From Streptomyces sp. AC550_RSS872 (lineage in GTDB: Bacteria; Actinomycetota; Actinomycetes; Streptomycetales; Streptomycetaceae): a stretch of 61,878 nucleotides of DNA. A model generated the notes under the pieces. That model did not search any database and was not told the DNA's origin. It worked only from the letters and a program-made list of their open reading frames with translations. The position numbers and the translations under genes are program-made. The stretch covers positions 40,185 through 102,062 of the forward strand of contig NZ_JAGMUL010000173.1 of NCBI RefSeq assembly GCF_019049285.1, given 5' to 3'. Below, in pieces: positions 55,686 to 61,878 of this stretch (positions are counted from its first letter, which is position 1; every line of letters starts with the position of its first letter).

Positions 55686-58607
55686 ATGTCCGATGTGACA
55701 CGCAGACGGTTTCTCGCCGCCGGGGCGGCGGCTGGAGCAGGGATCGTGCCCAGTGGGTGGACGGCCTTCGCCAAGGGCGGCTCGGCCGCGCCGCCGGAGG
55801 TTCTGGCCGCCGACGACCTCGCCCTGTGGTACGACAAGCCGGCCGGCGCGGACTGGCTGCGGGCACTGCCGATCGGCAACGGACGCCTCGGCGCGATGGT
55901 GTTCGGAAACGTCGACACCGAACGGCTTCAGCTCAACGAGGACACCGTCTGGGCCGGCGGTCCGTACGACTCCGCCAACCCTCGCGGCGCCGCCAACCTC
56001 GCTGAGATCCGGCGGCGGGTCTTCGCGGATCAGTGGGGGCCGGCGCAGGACCTGATCAATCAGACGATGCTGGGCAGCCCGGCCGGACAGCTGGCCTACC
56101 AGCCGGTCGGCAACCTTCGGCTCTCCTTCGGCAGCGCCACCGGTGCGTCGCAGTACAACCGGACGCTCGACCTCACCACCGCCACGGCCACCACGACCTA
56201 CGTGCTGAACGGCGTGCGGTACCAGCGCGAGGTGTTCGCCAGCGCACCCGACCAGGTGATCGTGGTCCGGCTGACGGCCGACCGGGCCAACTCCCTCACC
56301 TTCACCGCCACCTTCGACAGTCCACAACGGACCACGGTGTCCAGCCCGGACGGGGCCACGATCGCCCTGGACGGCATCTCCGGCACCATGGAGGGCATCG
56401 CAGGGCAGGTCCGGTTCCTCGCCCTGGCCAACGCCGCCGTGACGGGCGGCACGGTCAGCAGCTCGGGCGGCACGCTGCGGGTCTCCGGCGCCACCAGCGT
56501 GACGGTGCTGGTGTCGATCGGGTCCAGCTACGTCAACTTCCGGAAGGTCGACGGCGACTACCAGGGGATCGCGCGGAGCCGCCTCACCGCTGCCCGCGAC
56601 GTCGGCATCGACGAACTGCGCAGTCGGCATCGCGCCGACTATCAGGCGCTGTTCAACCGGGTGTCGGTCGATCTGGGACGTACGGCGGCGGCCGACCAGC
56701 CGACCGATGTACGGATCGCACAGCACGCGCAAGTCAACGACCCGCAGTTTTCCGCCCTGTTGTTCCAGTTCGGCCGGTATCTGCTCATCTCGTCCTCGCG
56801 GCCGGGCACCCAGCCGGCGAACCTCCAGGGCATCTGGAACGACCAGATGGCCCCGTCCTGGGACTCGAAGTTCACCATCAACGCCAACTTGCCGATGAAC
56901 TACTGGCCCGCCGACACCACGAACCTGTCCGAGTGCTTCCGCCCGGTCTTCGACATGATCGACGACCTGACCGTGACCGGCGCCCGGGTGGCCCAGGCGC
57001 AGTACGGCGCCGGCGGCTGGGTGACGCACCACAACACCGACGCGTGGCGGGGCGCCTCGGTCGTCGACGGAGCGCAGTGGGGGATGTGGCAGACCGGTGG
57101 CGCATGGCTGGCCACCCTGATCTGGGACCACTACCTGTTCACCGGTGACATCGACTTCCTCCGCTCGAACTACCCGGCCCTGAAGGGCGCCGCGCAGTTC
57201 TTCCTCGACACCCTGGTCGCCCACCCGACGCTCGGACACCTGGTCACCAACCCGTCGAACTCTCCGGAGCTCGCTCACCACGCCAACGCCACCGTCTGCG
57301 CCGGGCCCACCATGGACAACCAGATCCTGCGCGACCTCTTCAACAGCGTCGCCCGCGCCGGCGAACTCCTCGGCGTGGACGCCACCTTCCGCGCTCAGGC
57401 ACTGGCGGCCCGGGACCGGCTGGCGCCGACGCGGGTCGGCTCCAGGGGCAACATCCAGGAGTGGCTGGCCGACTGGGTGGAGACCGAGCGGACTCACCGG
57501 CACGTCTCCCACCTGTACGGCCTGCATCCGAGCAACCAGATCACCAAGCGCGGGACACCCCAGTTGCACGAGGCCGCGCGGCGGACGCTGGAGTTGCGCG
57601 GTGACGACGGGACGGGATGGTCGCTCGCCTGGAAGATCAACTTCTGGGCGCGGATGGAGGACGGCGCCCGGGCCCACAAGCTGATCCGGGACCTGGTGCG
57701 GACGGACCGGCTCGCGCCCAACATGTTCGACCTGCACCCGCCCTTCCAGATCGACGGCAACTTCGGCGCCACCTCGGGCATCGCGGAGATGCTGTTGCAG
57801 AGCCACAACGGCGAACTGCACGTGCTGCCGGCGCTGCCGGCCGCCTGGCCCACCGGGCGTGTGAGCGGACTGCGCGGCCGCGGCGGACACACCGTCGGCG
57901 CCGAGTGGAGCAGCGGCCGGATCGAGTTCGTCGTCACACCCGACCGAACCGGTGCCGTCCGGGTCCGCAGCCGGATCTTCGCCGGCGACTTCACGCTGAA
58001 GGATGAATCGAGCGGTGAGCCGGTCCAGCCGAAGCGGCTCGAGGCCGATCTCATCGAGTTCGTCGCCCAGGCCGGCCGCACCTACCGCGCGTCCGCACTC
58101 AGGTCGGGTCCGGTGGAGGCCGGTGTGGCCTATCGGCTGGTGGCCCAGCACAGCGGTAAGGCCGCCGACATCAACGGCGCGTCCACGGCCGCCGGTGCGC
58201 GGCTGATCCAGTGGCAGATCACCGCCGGTCCCAACCAGCACTTCGAGTTCCTGCCCTCCGACGGCGGGCACTACAAGATCCGGCTCGGGCACAGCGGTCT
58301 GTTCCTGCAAGTCGCCGGTAGCGGCAGCGGCTCCGACATCACCCAGCAGCCGGACACCGACACCACCGGCCAGCAGTGGCGGACGGTCGACCACGGCGGT
58401 GGCGTGATCAGTCTGGTCAACCGGCAGAGCGGCCTCGCCCTGGACGTGTGGGAGGCCTCCACCGCCGACGGAGCCCGCATCTCCCAGTGGGCGGCCACCG
58501 GCAGCACCAACCAGCGATTCCAACTCCACCGCGTCCAGCCCCAGGGCCAACCGCGGTCCCACCGACCAGTCAGAGCCATGTCACCGAGCAGCGAGGGAGT
58601 CGCATGA
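55686..58607 (+). CDS. Secreted GH95-type alpha-L-fucosidase/galactosidase with ricin-like module
   Basis: 973 residues with a twin-arginine signal (TRRRFLAAGAAAGAG). The GH95 scaffold is complete: an N-terminal beta-sandwich (WLRALPIGNGRLGAMVFG, LNEDTVWAGGPYD), an (alpha/alpha)6 barrel and a C-terminal sheet. Residues matching the catalytic set of bifidobacterial AfcA are visible: NANLPMNYW (NxN, near 399), IQEWLADW (Glu near 592) and QIDGNFGATSG (Asp near 689). A ricin-like trefoil (about 815-955) of a different sequence type from the family A/B cassettes closes the protein. It should remove alpha-linked fucose or galactose side chains, for example from xyloglucan. Tat export distinguishes it from the Sec-exported neighbours. 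The stop overlaps the next start (58604-58607). Confidence 0.92.
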   Translation: MSDVTRRRFLAAGAAAGAGIVPSGWTAFAKGGSAAPPEVLAADDLALWYDKPAGADWLRALPIGNGRLGAMVFGNVDTERLQLNEDTVWAGGPYDSANPRGAANLAEIRRRVFADQWGPAQDLINQTMLGSPAGQLAYQPVGNLRLSFGSATGASQYNRTLDLTTATATTTYVLNGVRYQREVFASAPDQVIVVRLTADRANSLTFTATFDSPQRTTVSSPDGATIALDGISGTMEGIAGQVRFLALANAAVTGGTVSSSGGTLRVSGATSVTVLVSIGSSYVNFRKVDGDYQGIARSRLTAARDVGIDELRSRHRADYQALFNRVSVDLGRTAAADQPTDVRIAQHAQVNDPQFSALLFQFGRYLLISSSRPGTQPANLQGIWNDQMAPSWDSKFTINANLPMNYWPADTTNLSECFRPVFDMIDDLTVTGARVAQAQYGAGGWVTHHNTDAWRGASVVDGAQWGMWQTGGAWLATLIWDHYLFTGDIDFLRSNYPALKGAAQFFLDTLVAHPTLGHLVTNPSNSPELAHHANATVCAGPTMDNQILRDLFNSVARAGELLGVDATFRAQALAARDRLAPTRVGSRGNIQEWLADWVETERTHRHVSHLYGLHPSNQITKRGTPQLHEAARRTLELRGDDGTGWSLAWKINFWARMEDGARAHKLIRDLVRTDRLAPNMFDLHPPFQIDGNFGATSGIAEMLLQSHNGELHVLPALPAAWPTGRVSGLRGRGGHTVGAEWSSGRIEFVVTPDRTGAVRVRSRIFAGDFTLKDESSGEPVQPKRLEADLIEFVAQAGRTYRASALRSGPVEAGVAYRLVAQHSGKAADINGASTAAGARLIQWQITAGPNQHFEFLPSDGGHYKIRLGHSGLFLQVAGSGSGSDITQQPDTDTTGQQWRTVDHGGGVISLVNRQSGLALDVWEASTADGARISQWAATGSTNQRFQLHRVQPQGQPRSHRPVRAMSPSSEGVA

Positions 58608-59938
58608 TGTCGATCCACAGATGGTTGTTCGGGCGAGCCGTGTTGGCGGCATTGCTCGTTCTGGCCATGGCCGGCGTGGCAGGAGTCAGCGTGGCAGGAG
58701 TCAGCGTTGCGGCCGACACGTCGCCCACCGCCGGGGCCACCCTTGCGGGGACCGCCGGATGCGGACGTGCCCCCACACTGACGAGCGGTACGCACACGAT
58801 TCAAAGCAACGGTAAGAGCCGCTCCTTCATCCTGAGCATCCCTGAGAACTACGACAACACCCGCCAATACCGACTGGTCTTCGGGTTCCACTGGCTGGGT
58901 GGCACCGCCGGGCAGGTCGCCGGCGGTGGAAGCGACGGCGATGTCTATGCCCACTACGGACTCCGGCGCCTGGCGAACAACAGCGCGATCTTCGTAGCTC
59001 CACAGGGCCTCAACAACGGCTGGGGCAACTCCGGCGGCGAGGACGTGACCTTCGTCGACGACATGATCAGGCGTATCGACAACGATCTCTGTGTCGACAC
59101 CACGCAGCGCTTCGCCCTCGGCTTCAGCTACGGCGGAGCCATGAGCTACGCACTCGCGTGTGCCAGGCCGAACGTCTTCCGTGCGGTCGCCGCGATAGCC
59201 GCGCCCGGCGGGATCAGTGGGTGCAGCGGGGGCACCCAGCCCTTCGCCTACATGGGAATCCACGGCATCAACGACAACATCGGCGCCGGTCGAGGGATGC
59301 GGGACAGGTTCGTCAGGAACAACGGCTGCACTCCCCAGAACCCGCCGGAGCCCGCGTCGGGCAGCCGCACCCACATCACGACCGCCTACTCGGGCTGCCG
59401 AGAGGGGTATCCGGTCGTCTGGGCCGCGTTCGACGGAGGTCACCAGCAAGGCCCCGTGGACGGGTGCGCCGGCTGTGAGAGCGGCGCCAGGAGCTGGGTC
59501 AAGGGAGAGGTCTGGAGCTTCTTCACGGGCGCTGACCCGAACCCGACTCCTCCGGACCCGAGCACATTCCGGCTGCGGAGCCAGTCCGCCGACCGATGCC
59601 TGGACGTCAGCGGTGCCAACTCGTCCAACGGCGCCCAGATGATCATCTGGGACTGCCACACCGGCACCAACCAGCAGTTCACCCAGACCGGACAGACCCT
59701 GCGGGTGATGGGCAGATGCCTGGACGTGCCGAGCAACGCCGCCCCCGGCGCCCGAGCGCGGATCTGGGACTGCACCGGCGGCGCGAACCAGCAGTGGAAC
59801 GTGAACACCGACGGAACCGTCAGCAACGTCCAGACCGGACTCTGCCTGGACGTCGACGGCGCCGGCACCGCCAATGGCGCTGCGGTGATCGTGTGGAGCT
59901 GCCACACCGGCGCCAACCAACGCTGGGCCCGAGGGTAA
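58604..59938 (+). CDS. Secreted CE1/PHB-depolymerase-type esterase with CBM13
   Basis: 444 residues. GAGGGAG supports the first of two adjacent ATG codons; the start overlaps the GH95 stop, implying a two-gene operon. The signal region includes a duplicated VAGVSVAGVSVA. The alpha/beta-hydrolase domain (about 50-310) has FGFHWLGGTAGQ, the nucleophile in GFSYGGAMSYALACARP, and HGINDNIG and DGGHQQGP as Asp/His candidates, as in feruloyl/acetylxylan esterases. A Pro-rich linker precedes a ricin-type trefoil (about 322-444). It differs from the other esterase (30239) in both catalytic sequence and lectin sequence. It probably removes acyl decorations alongside the side-chain-cutting GH95 enzyme. 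Confidence 0.88.
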   Translation: MMSIHRWLFGRAVLAALLVLAMAGVAGVSVAGVSVAADTSPTAGATLAGTAGCGRAPTLTSGTHTIQSNGKSRSFILSIPENYDNTRQYRLVFGFHWLGGTAGQVAGGGSDGDVYAHYGLRRLANNSAIFVAPQGLNNGWGNSGGEDVTFVDDMIRRIDNDLCVDTTQRFALGFSYGGAMSYALACARPNVFRAVAAIAAPGGISGCSGGTQPFAYMGIHGINDNIGAGRGMRDRFVRNNGCTPQNPPEPASGSRTHITTAYSGCREGYPVVWAAFDGGHQQGPVDGCAGCESGARSWVKGEVWSFFTGADPNPTPPDPSTFRLRSQSADRCLDVSGANSSNGAQMIIWDCHTGTNQQFTQTGQTLRVMGRCLDVPSNAAPGARARIWDCTGGANQQWNVNTDGTVSNVQTGLCLDVDGAGTANGAAVIVWSCHTGANQRWARG

Positions 59939-59950
59939 GCAGAGCTGTGG

Positions 59951-59977
59951 AGGCGGCCGCAGCAGTCGCGGCCGCCT
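59951..59977 (+). terminator. Hairpin terminator ending the carbohydrate island
   Basis: Perfect stem AGGCGGCCGC/GCGGCCGCCT with a 7-nt loop, followed by TCATCTTTCC, 13 nt after the esterase stop. Confidence 0.88.
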
Positions 59978-60243
59978 TCATCTTTCCTGTGTCCCTCACT
60001 TACCTGATTTGCCGTCAGGTACGTCAGCATCAGTCCCCTCACATTCCGAGATGGATTCCGAGCAGACGCCTCGTCGGCGGCGTCACAACAGCCTGGTTCA
60101 CGTGGAAGTACAGGCAGTGAGCCCTCTCCCCGGACTGAAGCGATGTTCCTCACAGTCGTCGACTCCGACGCGTGCCTGTGTAAAGTGAAGACAGCCCTTG
60201 ACCTGCACAAAGCAGGCAGGGAGCCGTCTTTCAGGAGTCCAAA
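59978..60243. other. Intergenic region upstream of panD
   Basis: About 265 nt without a gene. The first half is comparatively AT-rich. AGGAG at 60233-60237 is the panD ribosome site. A possible promoter lies around TTGACC (60197-60202), but no convincing -10 was seen. Confidence 0.45.
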
Positions 60244-60666
60244 GTGCTGCGTACTCTGTTCAAGTCCAAGATCCACCGCGCCACCGTCACCGAGGCCGAC
60301 CTGCACTACGTGGGATCGGTGACCATCGACGCGGACCTCCTCGACGCCGCCGACCTGCTCCCCGGTGAGCTCGTCCACATCGTCGACATCACCAACGGCG
60401 CCCGCCTGGAGACGTACGTCATCGAGGGCGAGCGCGGCTCGGGGGTCGTCGGGATCAACGGCGCCGCCGCCCATCTCGTCCACCCCGGTGACCTGGTGAT
60501 CATCATCAGCTACGCTCAGCTGACCGACGCCGAGGCGCGGGAGTTCGAGCCGAGGGTCGTGCATGTGGACGGCGCCAACCGGATCGTGGCCCTGGGCGCC
60601 GACCCGTCCGAGCCGGTGCCGGGCTCCGACCAGGAGCGCAGCCCGCAGGCCGTTCCGGTGGCCTGA
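60244..60666 (+). CDS. panD: Aspartate 1-decarboxylase precursor
   Basis: 140 residues from a GTG start behind CAGGAG. PanD makes beta-alanine from aspartate for pantothenate and CoA. The zymogen must self-cleave at a Gly-Ser bond to form its pyruvoyl group; that bond is in HYVGSVTID (residues 24-25). TNGARLETYVI and GDLVIIISYAQL are family landmarks. The C-terminal about 25 residues are Pro/Ser-rich and extend beyond the E. coli length. beta-Alanine and CoA supply also matter for polyketide and NRPS carrier proteins, but the gene looks like housekeeping. A small GNAT-like gene follows after 52 nt. Confidence 0.96.
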   Translation: MLRTLFKSKIHRATVTEADLHYVGSVTIDADLLDAADLLPGELVHIVDITNGARLETYVIEGERGSGVVGINGAAAHLVHPGDLVIIISYAQLTDAEAREFEPRVVHVDGANRIVALGADPSEPVPGSDQERSPQAVPVA

Positions 60667-60718
60667 GCGCACTCGTCGCCCCACCGTCGTCCCACCGCAG
60701 CCGGACCAGGAGCGTGCC

Positions 60719-61063
60719 ATGAGCGACATCGAGATCCGCGACGACCGGGCGGCGGGCCGCCTGGAGGCCCTTGCAGGCGACGAAGTCACCGGCCGCATCG
60801 AGTACTTCGTCCTCGAAGCCCCGGCACGCGCCCTCGTGCCCGTCCACACCATCGTGGAACCGGCCCACGAGGGGAAGGGCATCGCGGGCTCCCTTGCACG
60901 TGAGCTGTACGGCATGGCGGCGCGCGAGCAAGTCGTCGTCGCGCCGCTGTGCCCGTACGTCGTGAAATGGGCCGAGCGTCACCCCGACGAGGCTCCGGCG
61001 GCCGACCCCGAGCTGCTGGAGGCGGCAAAGGCCTGGCTGCGGGAGCACCCCGAGCGGTTCTGA
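60719..61063 (+). CDS. Small GNAT-like acetyltransferase (YjdJ type) next to panD
   Basis: 114 residues with AGGAG 6-10 nt before the ATG. It has the short YjdJ-type GNAT fold: AGRIEYF-like core strands (here TGRIEYFVL), the motif HTIVEPAHEGKGIAGSLAR corresponding to the acyl-CoA-binding motif A, and the ending LCPYVVKWAERHPDE. The acceptor is unknown for this subfamily. Its position directly after panD is notable because in enterobacteria PanD maturation is triggered by the GNAT protein PanZ. Sequence resemblance to PanZ is not evident, so a functional link is only a suggestion. Confidence 0.85.
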   Translation: MSDIEIRDDRAAGRLEALAGDEVTGRIEYFVLEAPARALVPVHTIVEPAHEGKGIAGSLARELYGMAAREQVVVAPLCPYVVKWAERHPDEAPAADPELLEAAKAWLREHPERF

Positions 61064-61198
61064 GGCGCGTGGGAGGGCCGTGGCCTGTGAGGTCCACCTG
61101 GGCGCCTGCATTGACGCGGGTCAGTGACTGGTGGCGCGGCCGTCGGGTACGCGGGGGAGTAGTCCAGAGCCGAAGTCACGGACTGGCTGGAGGACACC

Positions 61199-61450
61199 AT
61201 GACGAATCCGTACACGGACCCGGTCCATCCGGGGCCGACGCCGGGCCCGGAACCGCAGCATCCGGAGCCGAATCCCGTTCCGCTCCCGGAGCCGCCACCG
61301 GCTCCCGAGCCACCCCCCGCTCCGGGGCCGCCGCCTCCTGCCCCAGGGCCGACACCGCCTCCTCCCTCACCCCCGGAACCCACTCCGTCCCCCATCCCGC
61401 CCGGACCGGAGCCAGTGCCGAACCCCGAACCAGGGCCACCCCTCACTTGA
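61199..61450 (+). CDS. Very proline-rich small protein
   Basis: 83 residues after a good GGAGG site 6 nt from the ATG. Roughly half the residues are proline, with Glu, Gly and Ala, in the pattern PxPxPEP. There is no signal peptide, membrane segment or cysteine, and no recognisable domain. Low-complexity GC-rich ORFs can be spurious, but the ribosome site, clean start and codon pattern favour a real gene. No function is proposed. Confidence 0.6.
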   Translation: MTNPYTDPVHPGPTPGPEPQHPEPNPVPLPEPPPAPEPPPAPGPPPPAPGPTPPPPSPPEPTPSPIPPGPEPVPNPEPGPPLT

Positions 61451-61878
61451 GCCCCACCCGCGGCCGGCCGGTCGGTGCTCCGGCGCGATCTCGAACTCGG
61501 GCGGCCGGACGCCCCGGCCGGACGCCCGCGAGGCATGACCCGCGCGCGCCCGTACCTCATCCCCGTCGTACGGACCCGCCGCTCCCGTGAACGGGTGGCG
61601 GACAGCCCGTTCCGATGCCCTCTTCCGCCCTGTGACCTCGTCCGTCCGACGTCCCGGCCGCGCCGATGCCCACCCCTCGGGGACCGCCCTCGGAGCAGTA
61701 CGGCCTCACCAGGACAGGGGACCGCCCCGTGCCCGGATCAACGACCTGGTACGGGGCGGTCACAGCCGGCCCGGCAGGTCCTAGCTGTATTGATCACGAG
61801 CGTTGTTAACACTGCCCGGGCTTGATCATGGCGAAGGCCCCCGTGTGTGGTGGAGGTATCGAATCTTCACCGCACGGA
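61451..61878. other. Window end without a convincing gene
   Basis: About 430 nt. Open frames here lack starts with ribosome sites and recognisable content. From about 61780 the base composition drops (CTAGCTGTATTGATCACGAG, then GTTGTTAACAC). This could be the edge of a mobile element or the promoter of a gene beyond the window; no terminal repeat was confirmed. Confidence 0.45.
61720..61761. terminator. Possible terminator hairpin near the window end
   Basis: GACCGCCCCGT/ACGGGGCGGTC, a perfect 11-bp stem with a 20-nt loop, about 270 nt beyond the proline-rich ORF. The long loop and distance make its role uncertain. Confidence 0.4.

Noticed and set aside
61780..61878. Edge of an insertion sequence or attachment site
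   Set aside because: Lower GC and short palindromes are suggestive, but no terminal inverted repeat, target duplication or transposase frame can be shown within the window.

Overview
The window is high-GC actinobacterial DNA. Third-position GC, GTG/TTG starts, ATGA-coupled operons, rare in-frame TTA (bldA-type) codons and many secreted enzymes fused to ricin-type (CBM13) lectin modules all point to Streptomyces or a close relative. It holds two different accessory regions joined by about 0.9 kb of apparently gene-free DNA, followed by a short housekeeping stretch.

Region 1 (2-24,589) is the right-hand end of a polyketide/non-ribosomal peptide gene cluster. A giant megasynthase enters from the left edge and reads AT-DH-KR-ACP / KS-(ACP-like)-cMT-ACP / C-A-PCP / KS-DH-KR-ACP / KS-KR-ACP / KS0. 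Its first visible module carries its own methylmalonyl-type AT, but the four KS-containing modules after it have none. A translationally coupled AT-AT-ER protein supplies them in trans, and a P450 follows. The A domain reads as glycine-specific. The protein ends in a KS that has lost its catalytic His, with no thioesterase, so the chain must continue on a protein outside the window. A strong terminator after the P450 closes the cluster.

Region 2 (25,511-59,977) is a carbohydrate island. Secreted enzymes: two PQQ-type sugar dehydrogenases (one with an apparent frameshift), a ThuA/3-keto-disaccharide-hydrolase-type protein, two CE1/PHB-depolymerase-type esterases, a GH54-type arabinofuranosidase, a beta-helix glycosidase, an AA10 LPMO with a perfect CebR box, a GH5 enzyme and a GH95 fucosidase-type enzyme. 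All except the LPMO end in CBM13-type modules, several nearly identical at DNA level. Uptake and catabolism: an RbsACB-like ABC operon ending in a tagatose/allulose-3-epimerase-type isomerase, and a GntR-controlled CUT1 ABC operon with an enolase-superfamily sugar-acid dehydratase. Decay is visible: a truncated SDR, fused remnants of a Gfo/Idh/MocA dehydrogenase and a sugar isomerase, an IS5-type transposase stub, and the frameshifted dehydrogenase. At least eight genes in this region carry a TTA codon.

Region 3 (60,244-61,878) holds panD, a small GNAT-like protein directly after it, a very proline-rich small ORF, and a terminal stretch without a convincing gene.

The most interesting candidate system is the set of co-targeted extracellular PQQ dehydrogenases, a ThuA-DUF1080 (3-keto-glycoside hydrolase-type) protein and an LPMO. 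It suggests oxidative (3-keto) glycan cleavage and/or electron supply to the LPMO outside the cell. This is inference from domain content and context.
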